From Gammaproteobacteria bacterium (GTDB lineage Bacteria; Pseudomonadota; Gammaproteobacteria; Pseudomonadales; Pseudohongiellaceae), in assembly GCA_009844085.1 (NCBI GenBank), contig VYCF01000072.1, positions 124,001-188,000 on the forward strand: DNA of 64,000 nt. The letters are read 5' to 3'. Shown piece after piece: positions 36,692 through 48,100 of the stretch. Position 1 is the stretch's first letter; the number at the start of each line of letters is the position of its first letter. The notes below the pieces were generated by a model that was given only the letters and a program-made list of their open reading frames with translations, had not been told where the DNA came from and did not search any database. The position numbers were made by a program, and so were the translations under genes.

Positions 36692-37777
36692 TTACAGTTG
36701 CGACTCGATGCGCGCCACCAGCGCTTCCAGATCGAGGCTTCCGTCCCGGTTGGTCTGCACGGCTATCGTCGCGCCTGAGCTCGAATAATGCATGACCTGG
36801 GTGCGATAACCCGGCCAGAGGCCGCCATGGCCGAACCGGCCGCCGTCCTCGTAAACGAACAAGCCGAAACCGTAATGCCGGTCCGGCATCAAAGGATCGC
36901 GCCAGCCGGAGTCGAGCATGGTTTCCAGGCTTTCGCTCCGCACGACGCGGCCTTCGGCCAGGGCGCCATGGAAGCGCACCAGCATGGTCGGATTGGTGAC
37001 GAGCCCGCCGCCGGTCCACTCGGACGAAGGATCGATCTTCATGCTGCCGTCGTCCCGCAGATTGCGCGCGCCGGCCATATAACCCGGCGTGATATCCGGC
37101 AGGATCGACCGGTCCTGGGGCTTGATTTCGTCGAGGCCGAGCGGCATCAGAATCCTTTCGTTCAGCAAATCGAAATATTCGCGCCCGCTTGCCGCTTCCA
37201 GCACACGCCCGAGCACGAGATAGCCCGCATCGGTATAGGCATAGCCCTCCCCCGTGGAAAACAGCGGTTCGCGATCGACCATGTCGATCAACTCCTCGAC
37301 TTCGAACCGGATTCCGCCGCGGCTGATTGCGCGCCAGATCGAAAGCATGCCGTAACGCATCGTGTACGGATAGTCGCCCATGCCCGAAGAATGCGAGAGC
37401 AGATGGCGCACGCGCATGGATTCCGCATTGGGCAGTTCGTCGAACCATTCGATCCCGCCCAGCCATTTCGACGCCGGATCATCGAGCGCGAGCACGCCGT
37501 CCTCGACCAGCAACATCGTCAGCGCGGCCACGAATGTCTTCCCTGTACTGCCGCCGGGCATGCCTACCGAATCGTCGAGGGCAACGGAGTTTTCCACGTC
37601 CGCCAGCCCGACCGCCGCGCTGAAAATCGTACCGTCCGCCAGCCGTACCGCGGCGCGCAGCCCCGGCATCTCCATCTCCGCGCGAGCCTCTTCGAGCAAG
37701 GCGGCAAGTTCCACTTGATCCAGCGCGAGGACCGGCTGGCAACAGACCAGCAACGCGACAAGAATCCACTTTTTCAT
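36692..37777 (-). CDS. secreted serine hydrolase, beta-lactamase/PBP4* (class C) fold
   Basis: 361 residues from the ATG at 37777, chosen for its good signal peptide (MKKWILVALLVCCQPVLA) and an AGGG about 8 bases upstream. The active-site SxxK is S77-TG-K80, the second motif reads YTD (in YAYTDAGY) where YxN is usual, and the third is HGGLWPG. Such proteins are esterases, D-aminopeptidases or PBP-like, not usually true beta-lactamases. Stop lies 5 bases before the synthase copy 2 start, so the two share an operon. Confidence 0.85.
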   Translation of the reverse strand: MKKWILVALLVCCQPVLALDQVELAALLEEARAEMEMPGLRAAVRLADGTIFSAAVGLADVENSVALDDSVGMPGGSTGKTFVAALTMLLVEDGVLALDDPASKWLGGIEWFDELPNAESMRVRHLLSHSSGMGDYPYTMRYGMLSIWRAISRGGIRFEVEELIDMVDREPLFSTGEGYAYTDAGYLVLGRVLEAASGREYFDLLNERILMPLGLDEIKPQDRSILPDITPGYMAGARNLRDDGSMKIDPSSEWTGGGLVTNPTMLVRFHGALAEGRVVRSESLETMLDSGWRDPLMPDRHYGFGLFVYEDGGRFGHGGLWPGYRTQVMHYSSSGATIAVQTNRDGSLDLEALVARIESQL

Positions 37778-37938
37778 CAGAGCCCTGAAATTTCTCCGCA
37801 TCCGTGTTCGAGCATACCAGACCGGAGCCATTCAGACGGAGACTCCGGGACAATGCCGCCAAGCTGGATTTTGCCGTCGGGGTCGCTTATTCTGCCGCTT
37901 CGCAGCCGCCATCGTTTTCTTTCCTCCATATCGAAAAA

Positions 37939-40671
<2,733 letters not shown>

Positions 40672-40688
40672 TGTATTCTTGTCACTCT

Positions 40689-42137
40689 TCAGCGCCTAAT
40701 GTACCTGTTTCCAACGAAGCTTAAAACTCGTTGGACTTGACCTGCAATGTTTCTGCTTCTTAAGTGCTCAAAATTCATGCCGTAGGTCGATCCCTTGGGA
40801 TCTTCGAATCGATTTGCGAAAACCTCCGTTCCGCCTAGATTTTCGTTAAGATAATCAATAATCGTAGTTGCTTCCGGCGAGGGAAAAAACATCACGCCGG
40901 CTTCGACAACGCTTTGCAGTTCGTTTCGAGCCAGCCTGAGAGCATCCTGATTAAACGAAGAATAATCCTTAAGTACTATATTGGAATCCCGGCTAAAAAT
41001 TGCTTGCACCAAAAAATAGAAATTTTCCTGGTTCGCGTTGTCCTCCGCGTCAGAAATTATTAGATCAAATTCCGACGGTAGATATTCGAAAACAAAGTTA
41101 TCAATTGCGGAACTTCTTTCACTATCATTTCCATCAGCAATCACGCTGAAGCAATTGGTGAACAGGTTGTCGCAATCTGCAGGAATCAATTCCGCACCTA
41201 TCGGCTCGACTGATCGAACTGCCGAACCGGTTGAATCCGATGTCCAGCGCAGTTCCAGCAACTCCGGTACTGCAGCGACAACTTGCGCATTTGATTCAAA
41301 ATAGTCTTCTTCCAGATAGTATGTTCGCATCCAACCTTCCAATTCAGAAAAAAAGGAAGTCTCTTTCTCACCAAGCGCCACATGGTTGAGAGGAAAGGTG
41401 TCTGATTGGTCAATGTATCGACCCAGACTAAATGCATATGGCATAGAAAATACAAATTGGTCATCGACCCCCGGAATGTGATCTGAAAGATTTACCAAGG
41501 CCAGATCATTCAGGAAGTCCGCATTGAGGTCAGTTATGATTAATGTATCACTAATTGCGGTCAATTCAGGAATCTCGAAATTACTCGCATGCTCAAGCAC
41601 GAAATCCTGATTGGGTTGCTGCACCATTACAAAGTCCGGAATATAGGGGAAATAATTTTCATCTGGATCTCTGATAAGAATATCGATCAGGTCGTCGTCA
41701 CTTATTATCCCAATTTCCGCGACGTAAACACAACTGAAGCTCCAATCGCTTACGGTGGTTACTCCTGGAAATGACCGGCTTGATCTCGGAGATGTTTCGG
41801 CCTGAAATTCTTCCAAATTTGTGTACCCGTCGGAATCCGAATCCAGATTGGCATCATTCGGGTTGGATGAATCAAACCGGTAAAATGTTTCCCATCCATC
41901 ATCCATAAGGTCCGCATCCATATCCTTGACCAGGATGTTTTCCCGGTCCACATATGTTGGTCGGATACAGTCTTCAGAATTGGAAGTCACACCTGTCGAT
42001 AACCCAGAATTATTCTCTGATTCAAACCAATTGCCTTGAAAAAAACAGGCGATAGAAATCAAGAGTGCGCAAATGGCCACGATCTGAAATACTAAATGGC
42101 CACCAAATTTTCTGTTTTGAATTTTGCCTGATTTCAT
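40689..42137 (-). CDS. membrane-anchored paralogue of the middle module of the upstream Ig-repeat/JAMM protein
   Basis: 482 residues. One hydrophobic segment (15-34), then a Ca-binding DxDxDG-type region (about 69-110: DMDADLMDDG, DSDSDGYTNLEEF), then a 330-residue region that aligns with residues 750-1060 of the protein encoded just upstream. Shared landmarks are PDFVMVQQ versus SDFVMIQK, ITDLNADFLNDLALVNL versus VVDINGDGAKDLVLTGL, and FNQDALRLA...ANRF versus FDEEARMLA...HNRL. It lacks the Ig repeats and the JAMM domain. AT-richer than the genome. 12 bases after the upstream gene, same strand. Function unknown; a partner or a displaced copy are both possible. Confidence 0.75.
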   Translation of the reverse strand: MKSGKIQNRKFGGHLVFQIVAICALLISIACFFQGNWFESENNSGLSTGVTSNSEDCIRPTYVDRENILVKDMDADLMDDGWETFYRFDSSNPNDANLDSDSDGYTNLEEFQAETSPRSSRSFPGVTTVSDWSFSCVYVAEIGIISDDDLIDILIRDPDENYFPYIPDFVMVQQPNQDFVLEHASNFEIPELTAISDTLIITDLNADFLNDLALVNLSDHIPGVDDQFVFSMPYAFSLGRYIDQSDTFPLNHVALGEKETSFFSELEGWMRTYYLEEDYFESNAQVVAAVPELLELRWTSDSTGSAVRSVEPIGAELIPADCDNLFTNCFSVIADGNDSERSSAIDNFVFEYLPSEFDLIISDAEDNANQENFYFLVQAIFSRDSNIVLKDYSSFNQDALRLARNELQSVVEAGVMFFPSPEATTIIDYLNENLGGTEVFANRFEDPKGSTYGMNFEHLRSRNIAGQVQRVLSFVGNRYIRR

Positions 42138-42149
42138 GCACTACTCTCT

Positions 42150-45100
42150 TTAAGGGTTACAAGAAAAATTTGGCAAATATCTTTCGGAAACGCTCAAGCC
42201 CGTTCCTGTTCTAGTCTCCCAAGCATCGTTTCGGTGAATGACAAACGTAAACAAAAAATCCTCCGGATTGGAAACATCGATCATTTGCTTCGCATTCGCT
42301 TTACTTAGTCTGACTCCAGAAACATATGTTGTATGGTCGACACCGTCGATACATATGGTGCCCTCATTGTTTATGGCACTAGCCGCCGCATCATTTTGGG
42401 AAACAATTTCTCCCGATGGGTGTGTATGCCAATTTGGAAGTCCAATCGATTGGATACCCATGTCTCCAGTATTCAGCGTATATAAATTGGTGCTTACCAG
42501 AACTATTTTGTTCGGCGTAACTGAATTATCTATGATTGCGTAGAATTCAATTCCAATCTCAGCAGAGAAATTCACTAATCCGGATTTGTGCAAAGCAATT
42601 GCAGCGTCATCGGCGCTGGAATACCCCACTTTTATTATTGGCTCTGCGAGTTCATCTATTCTCACCCTTATCGCGTCTTGCTGTTCATCGGTAAATGAAC
42701 TTGGAGTACATGGATTTTCTCTATTGCACGGTGGCAGGTTTTTCAAGACATCCAGATTTGGTGAATTGTTTCTTTCTTCTTCACTTATCTGATTTTGGGG
42801 AGTGGGCAGTGTTATCCTGTCGCGTTGGAAATCCACTGATTGAAGCACGTCGCTAATCGTCCCTGTATATGAGGTATGGTCCTCGACACTAGGCAGTACG
42901 CCATTCCCGATACCCAGCAGCCGATTGTGCAGTACCGGGATATCAAGCACGGCTTCAAGCATTTCCGATATAACCTTCGAGTTGGCGGCGCCAGGCTGTA
43001 ACGAACCGGACTCACGTATGGGCTCCAGGTAGTACAGGGCCAGCATGCGGGCTTCCTCATCGAATTTCGATACATCGTATACATTGACTGTTGTAGGCTT
43101 GGTAGAACCTGATGCTCCTGTCTTTATATCTAAATAAATCCGGTTTCTGCCTGCGATCCGGATGCGCAATTGTTCTCGGACAAACGGATCGAGCCGTCCC
43201 CGGAAACCATCTTTAGACAATAAATAGCATTCATCCGGAAAAAGACCGATACACTTGTTGGCATTTTGCCGAAAAAAGATATCCAAAAGATCGACATAGC
43301 CAAAAGGCGAATACTCTTGGGATCCAGCCGATCCTTGAATTGCATCCGTATTTTCCGCTTCGTCGATTTCGAGCGTGGTCGATATCGGCACATTTGTCTC
43401 GAAGTATTTTTCATTGTCAATCCAGGCGCTCAAATCCGCGAAGAATTTCTTCTTGGTGGCGGTCAGGGCAATGTGCTTTTCGGGAATCGTGTACCGCTCG
43501 TTGTAGTTTCCGTACACCACCTGATCCTCCGCGCCCATGATGGCCGCTGTGTCGGTGCCTAGGCCGGTCAGGACAAGATCCTTGGCGCCGTCGCCATTGA
43601 TGTCAACGACCGTCGCCTTCGAAGTGATATCGGTCAGCATGGCTGGAATGGTGTAGTTTTCGGCCTTGAGATCCTTGATCTCGAATCCTCCGCCCCGCTT
43701 CTGAATCATGACGAAATCGGAAACGGAGGGCAGAATGCCGGAAGTCGGGTTGCGCACGAGGATATCGTTGAGCATGTCCCCCGCGTTGATCATTCCAACC
43801 TGCACGGTGTAGCTGGAATTGAACCCGAATTGCAGTTCCGGGATGCTTTCCTTGTGGCTTTTGTCCCACTGCGGGTCGGTGCGGTCGTTGAACTCCTCCA
43901 GATTCGTGTAGCCGTCGCCGTCGTCATTGAGCGAAGCATCGTCCGCGTCGTCAGGATCCAATCCATTGTTTAACTCCCACGCGTCGTACATGCCGTCCCC
44001 GTCGGTATCGGTAAGCACCGTATTCGCCGGCGTGCGCGTGGGGTCGGTGCCGTGCCTGCACTCGTGCACATTGCTCGCGCCGTCGCCGTCGGAATTCGCG
44101 TTGCCGCCATCGACCGAGTTGCGCGGGTCGAATCCGTATCTTATCTCGCAGGCATCGGGCATGCCGTCATTGTCGTCGTCCGCATCCATCGAATCAATGA
44201 TCCCGTCGCCGTCGGTGTCCGGTTCGCCGTTGATGTCCGGCGCCTTTTTCGCGGTCACCGTCGCCTTGGCATTTCCTGTTCCATCCATTCCGGTGCACGT
44301 TACGGTCAGATCGTGACTGCCTTCCGCGAACGGCCCCAACGCCAGCGTACCGCTGGCCATCAGGTCCATGCCGTCATGCGAGCAAGCCGTGGCCCGGACG
44401 CTGCTCCATTCCAGATTCACCCTGCCGACGTTCGCAATAACGGTGACGGGAGACACCCGCACGGTCACCTTGGGCTTCGTGTCCTCGTTCACCCTCAATC
44501 TGACCGTATCGCTCGCCGTGCCGCCGGGTCCGGTGCAGGAAACCGTGAAACGGCGGGTTCCAGCCGTCGCGTATGGGCCCAGAGTAGCGGTTCCGCCGGT
44601 CGCGACCGTGGTTCCATCGCGCGAACAGGACGTGGTGTTGCGGCTGCTCCAGGTCAATGTAGAGATTTCGGAGCCGGCCGTGATCCGGGTCGGATTCAAT
44701 CCCACGGTCACCGTGGGTGGATCGGGCGGCGGGGGCGGGTCCACCGTGAGCGTGGCCGTGCCGCTGGCGGAACCGCCCGCCCCGGCGCAGCTTACGGTAA
44801 AACTGCGCGATCCTGCCGAATCGTAGGGCCCGACCGTCGCGCTGCCGCTTGTCCCGACGGAGTTGCCGCCGCGGGAACACGAAGTCGTGTGTTCGCTGCT
44901 CCAGGTCAAGGTCGAAGTTTCGGTTCCGGCTTCTATCGCAGTCGGATTCACCGAAACGGCGACGGTGGGCGGTTCCGGCGGTTTCTCGGCGGTCAGCGTG
45001 GCCGTGTCGCTCGCCGTGCCGCCCTTGCCGGTGCAACTCACCGTGAAGTTGTGTTCGCCTGCCGTGAACGGGCCGAGATTTGCGATTGTGCCGCTCACGG

Positions 45101-46082
45101 CCCGCGTCCTGCCGCCGTAAGAACAGGAATCGGTATTGTCGCTGGTCCACGAAAGGTCCACCCGGTCCACACCCGCGGTTACCGTGTAGCTGGACAGTGT
45201 AGCGGAAACCGTCGGGCTTGGGGCGTTTGCGGTCCAGGTCACGGTTTTGGAAACGGAACCGAGCCGGTTCGCGCACGAGACCGTCGCAGACTTGGAGCCA
45301 GTCTGGCTGTAGGAATACGGCCCGAACGTTTTGGAACCCGACTTGGCGGCGCTCGCGCCGTCCAATGTGCACGAATCCGCGTTGCTTCCGGTCCAGGAGA
45401 CCCGGACGGCGCCGCTGCCGTTGGCCGTCACCGTGGACGGAGAAGCGCTCGCGCTGATCGAAACGCGGTTGATCGCCTCCCAGTTGATCGTGTGCGAAGT
45501 TTCGCCGCCGTCGCCGGAACAGGAGAACGTGAGCGAGTGCTTGCCCGCGGCATACGGTCCCAGCGTGGCCGAGCCGCTGGGAGGAAATTTCGTGCCGCCC
45601 ACCATGCAAGACCCGGCGTTCGTCGCGGAATAGGCGACGGTGAACTTGTCCACGCCCGCTTCCAGCAAAGTCTTGGAAAGCGTCGTGGTGATCACCGGCT
45701 TGGGAACGCTGTAGACGATCACGCTCACCGTGCCGGCGGCGTAGCCGGCCTTGCCGTTGTTCCAGCATTCCACGAGCACGGACTTGGTTCCCGCGGTGGC
45801 CCACGGGCCGACGGTCACGCTGCCCGAGGCGACGCGGTTCACGCCGTCCACCGAACAGTATCGGGCGTTCTCCCCGCTCCAAGTCAGGGTCGCCGTGCCG
45901 GAGGTCATGGGCACGCGGTCGGGGGAGACCGAAACCGTCAGCACGACCGGCTCCGAATCTTCGGGATTGTTCTGGCCAAAGGCGGCGAGGGGAGTCAGGA
46001 ACAACAACGGCAATGCGATGAAGAAACGGCGGATGGCGATCGGGGGAAAACGCGGGGCGGGTGCCCACTGAAGGTGTAACAT
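42150..46082 (-). CDS. large secreted protein: seven Ig-like repeats, calcium repeats, paralogue module, C-terminal JAMM/DUF4329-like domain
   Basis: 1310 residues. Signal peptide ends near AAFGQ (36). Seven repeats of about 80 residues (45-615) each carry a TW(S/T) strand, two cysteines (SC...SC) and a GPY/GPF turn, so they look like disulfide-bonded Ig folds. Thrombospondin type 3-like Ca sites follow (618-735, DTDGDGIIDSMDADDDNDG). Residues 750-1085 are shared with the downstream gene. The C-terminus (1140-1260) has H1219-T-H1221-P, six residues, S1228xxD1231: the JAMM metal motif, with E1175 or E1178 upstream, as in DUF4329 domains of polymorphic toxins. The 3' third is AT-richer than the repeat part. 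AAGGGA precedes the ATG. I infer a surface or secreted effector. Confidence 0.8.
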   Translation of the reverse strand: MLHLQWAPAPRFPPIAIRRFFIALPLLFLTPLAAFGQNNPEDSEPVVLTVSVSPDRVPMTSGTATLTWSGENARYCSVDGVNRVASGSVTVGPWATAGTKSVLVECWNNGKAGYAAGTVSVIVYSVPKPVITTTLSKTLLEAGVDKFTVAYSATNAGSCMVGGTKFPPSGSATLGPYAAGKHSLTFSCSGDGGETSHTINWEAINRVSISASASPSTVTANGSGAVRVSWTGSNADSCTLDGASAAKSGSKTFGPYSYSQTGSKSATVSCANRLGSVSKTVTWTANAPSPTVSATLSSYTVTAGVDRVDLSWTSDNTDSCSYGGRTRAVSGTIANLGPFTAGEHNFTVSCTGKGGTASDTATLTAEKPPEPPTVAVSVNPTAIEAGTETSTLTWSSEHTTSCSRGGNSVGTSGSATVGPYDSAGSRSFTVSCAGAGGSASGTATLTVDPPPPPDPPTVTVGLNPTRITAGSEISTLTWSSRNTTSCSRDGTTVATGGTATLGPYATAGTRRFTVSCTGPGGTASDTVRLRVNEDTKPKVTVRVSPVTVIANVGRVNLEWSSVRATACSHDGMDLMASGTLALGPFAEGSHDLTVTCTGMDGTGNAKATVTAKKAPDINGEPDTDGDGIIDSMDADDDNDGMPDACEIRYGFDPRNSVDGGNANSDGDGASNVHECRHGTDPTRTPANTVLTDTDGDGMYDAWELNNGLDPDDADDASLNDDGDGYTNLEEFNDRTDPQWDKSHKESIPELQFGFNSSYTVQVGMINAGDMLNDILVRNPTSGILPSVSDFVMIQKRGGGFEIKDLKAENYTIPAMLTDITSKATVVDINGDGAKDLVLTGLGTDTAAIMGAEDQVVYGNYNERYTIPEKHIALTATKKKFFADLSAWIDNEKYFETNVPISTTLEIDEAENTDAIQGSAGSQEYSPFGYVDLLDIFFRQNANKCIGLFPDECYLLSKDGFRGRLDPFVREQLRIRIAGRNRIYLDIKTGASGSTKPTTVNVYDVSKFDEEARMLALYYLEPIRESGSLQPGAANSKVISEMLEAVLDIPVLHNRLLGIGNGVLPSVEDHTSYTGTISDVLQSVDFQRDRITLPTPQNQISEEERNNSPNLDVLKNLPPCNRENPCTPSSFTDEQQDAIRVRIDELAEPIIKVGYSSADDAAIALHKSGLVNFSAEIGIEFYAIIDNSVTPNKIVLVSTNLYTLNTGDMGIQSIGLPNWHTHPSGEIVSQNDAAASAINNEGTICIDGVDHTTYVSGVRLSKANAKQMIDVSNPEDFLFTFVIHRNDAWETRTGTGLSVSERYLPNFSCNP

Positions 46083-46215
46083 GTGAAGTCCCTTTCAAGA
46101 CGACGGTTGTTATGGTGCTGTATTTCCTTTTCGGGCGAGGATTTTAAATCTTTAGTTCTTTCGTCCATTCGATTGGAAGTCCAGGAATCTCGTGGGAATG
46201 GTTGAACCCGAAAAG

Positions 46216-46244
46216 ATTCTGCGGCTGCGCTGCGCTTGCAGAAT
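46216..46244. repeat. intergenic inverted repeat
   Basis: ATTCTGC and GCAGAAT (7 bp, perfect) flank 15 bases rich in GCTGCGC. It lies in the 237-base gap between the divergent Ig-repeat and lactate permease genes. Similar TTCTGCG...GCAGAATGAC elements recur between genes in some proteobacteria, so it may be a dispersed intergenic repeat. No poly-T follows, so it is not a clear terminator. Confidence 0.35.
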
Positions 46245-46319
46245 GACGAGGGAGAGTGCGCGGAGCGTGGTTAATCTGCTAGTCTCTAGCCGTCGCCAAC
46301 TCGCTTGGAAAGAAAAATC

Positions 46320-48098
46320 ATGAGTATCGGTGTCCTCGCCCTGCTGTCCCTGTTGCCGATCGTGTCGGTGGCGGTTTTCCTGGTATTGCTGCGCTGGCCC
46401 GCCAGCCGCGCCATGCCGATTGCCTATGCCGTCGCTTTCGTGCTGGCCTGGTTCGTCTGGCAAGTGCCGCTGACCAAGATCCTGGCGGCGAGCGTCAACG
46501 GGCTGATCATTGCCGCGACGCTGATCTTCATCATTTTCGGCGCCATCCTGCTACTCAATACCTTGCGCCAGAGCGGGGCCATGTACGCCATCCGCGAGGG
46601 ATTTTCCGACATCAGTCCCGACCGCAGGGTGCAGGTCATCATCATCGCCTGGCTGTTCGGCTCGTTCATCGAAGGTTCGGCGGGATTCGGCACGCCGGCG
46701 GCGGTCGCCGTGCCGCTGATGGTCGGACTCGGCTTTCCCGCCATGGCCGCGGTCGTTGCGGGCATGATCATCCAGAGCACGCCGGTATCTTTCGGCGCAA
46801 TGGGCACGCCGATCCTCGTAGGCGTCAACACCGGACTTTCCGCGGATCCGGAAATGGCCGCCTACGCCCTGGAGCGCGGCTTCGCCGAATGGGACGCCTT
46901 TCTCGCTTTCATCGCGACCAAGGTCGCCATCATCCACGCCCTGGCCGGCACCTTCGTTCCCTTGCTGGTAACCTCGATCATGACGCGTTTCTTCGGTCCC
47001 GAACGCAGTTTCGCGACCGGTTTCAAGGTCTGGAAATTTGCCCTGTTCGCGGCCCTGGCGATGACGATTCCCTATGTCGTCGTGGCGTCTGCATTCGGCC
47101 CCGAGTTTCCTTCCCTGTTCGGCGGCCTGATTGGTCTTGCCATCGTCGTATCCGCGGCGCGCAAGGGCTTTCTGGTGCCGAAAGAAGAAGACACCTGGGA
47201 TTTCGACGACCGGGCGAACTGGGAAGAGGAATGGACCGGCGCGATGCAGGATCGCGGCCATGTGCCCGATCCCGATCATCGCATGGGTCTGCTGAAGGCC
47301 TGGTCGCCGTATCTGTTCGTAGCGGGCCTGCTGGTGCTGACCCGATTGCCGCAAGTGGGCATGGAGCCCTTTTTGCGCGCCGCGAATCCATTCATCACCT
47401 GGTCCTGGCCGCAGATATTCGGCAGCGATGTCAGCGCCTCCTTCCAGCCGCTTTGGTCGCCGGGCACCATTTTCATTGTCGTTTCCCTGTTGACGATCCT
47501 GCTGCATGGCATGCGCGTGAGCGAATACCGGGCGGCGCTCGGCAGTTCCCTGCGCACCTTGCTGCCGGCTTCGGCGGCGCTGGTGTTCACCGTGCCCATG
47601 GTGCAGGTCTTCATCAACTCCAGCGGCGGCGCTGCGGGTTACGAGCAGATGCCCATCGCCCTGGCGGAAGGCGTCGCCAATATCGCCGGTTCGGCCTGGC
47701 CCTTCTTCTCGACCTTTATCGGCGGCCTCGGCGCCTTCGTGGCCGGCAGCAATACCGTCAGCAACATGATGTTCTCGCTGTTCCAGTTCGGCGTCGGCGA
47801 GCGCATCCTGGTCGATCCGACGTGGATCGTCGCCTTGCAGGCGGTTGGCGGCGCGTCCGGAAATATCATCTGCGTACACAACGTGGTGGCCGCTTCGGCG
47901 GTAGTGGGACTGGTCGGCAAGGAAGGCGCGGTAATCCGCAAGACCCTGCTGCCCTTCCTCTACTACGCCCTTGTTACCGGCTCGATCGGCTATGGCATCG
48001 TAACCGGCGGCATCTTCAACGCGGGCTATATCGTCGTTGCGATGATCACGGCGCTGATGATCGCCCTGATCGTGCGCTACAACCGGCAAACGGCCTGA
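46320..48098 (+). CDS. lctP: L-lactate permease
   Basis: 592 residues and about 14 hydrophobic spans. LctP-family transporter that takes up lactate (and glycolate) with protons. Family segments include [42 protein letters not shown] and, near the end, [12 protein letters not shown] and [17 protein letters not shown]. The ATG at 46320 has GGAAAG 6 bases upstream; a TTG five codons earlier is less likely. selB follows after 2 bases, so they share a transcript. Confidence 0.92.
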   Translation: MSIGVLALLSLLPIVSVAVFLVLLRWPASRAMPIAYAVAFVLAWFVWQVPLTKILAASVNGLIIAATLIFIIFGAILLLNTLRQSGAMYAIREGFSDISPDRRVQVIIIAWLFGSFIEGSAGFGTPAAVAVPLMVGLGFPAMAAVVAGMIIQSTPVSFGAMGTPILVGVNTGLSADPEMAAYALERGFAEWDAFLAFIATKVAIIHALAGTFVPLLVTSIMTRFFGPERSFATGFKVWKFALFAALAMTIPYVVVASAFGPEFPSLFGGLIGLAIVVSAARKGFLVPKEEDTWDFDDRANWEEEWTGAMQDRGHVPDPDHRMGLLKAWSPYLFVAGLLVLTRLPQVGMEPFLRAANPFITWSWPQIFGSDVSASFQPLWSPGTIFIVVSLLTILLHGMRVSEYRAALGSSLRTLLPASAALVFTVPMVQVFINSSGGAAGYEQMPIALAEGVANIAGSAWPFFSTFIGGLGAFVAGSNTVSNMMFSLFQFGVGERILVDPTWIVALQAVGGASGNIICVHNVVAASAVVGLVGKEGAVIRKTLLPFLYYALVTGSIGYGIVTGGIFNAGYIVVAMITALMIALIVRYNRQTA

Positions 48099-48100
48099 GA

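Noticed and set aside
35667..37466. N-terminal extension of synthase copy 2 to 37466
   Set aside because: The extra 260 residues are Arg-rich out-of-frame reading of the serine hydrolase gene; the family N-terminus begins at 36686.
44052..46079. 675-residue plus-strand frame
   Set aside because: Antisense of the Ig-repeat gene; its apparent repeats mirror the real ones.
42150..46082. CRISPR or DNA-level tandem repeat
   Set aside because: The repeats are at protein level, about 240 bases each and diverged, within one reading frame.
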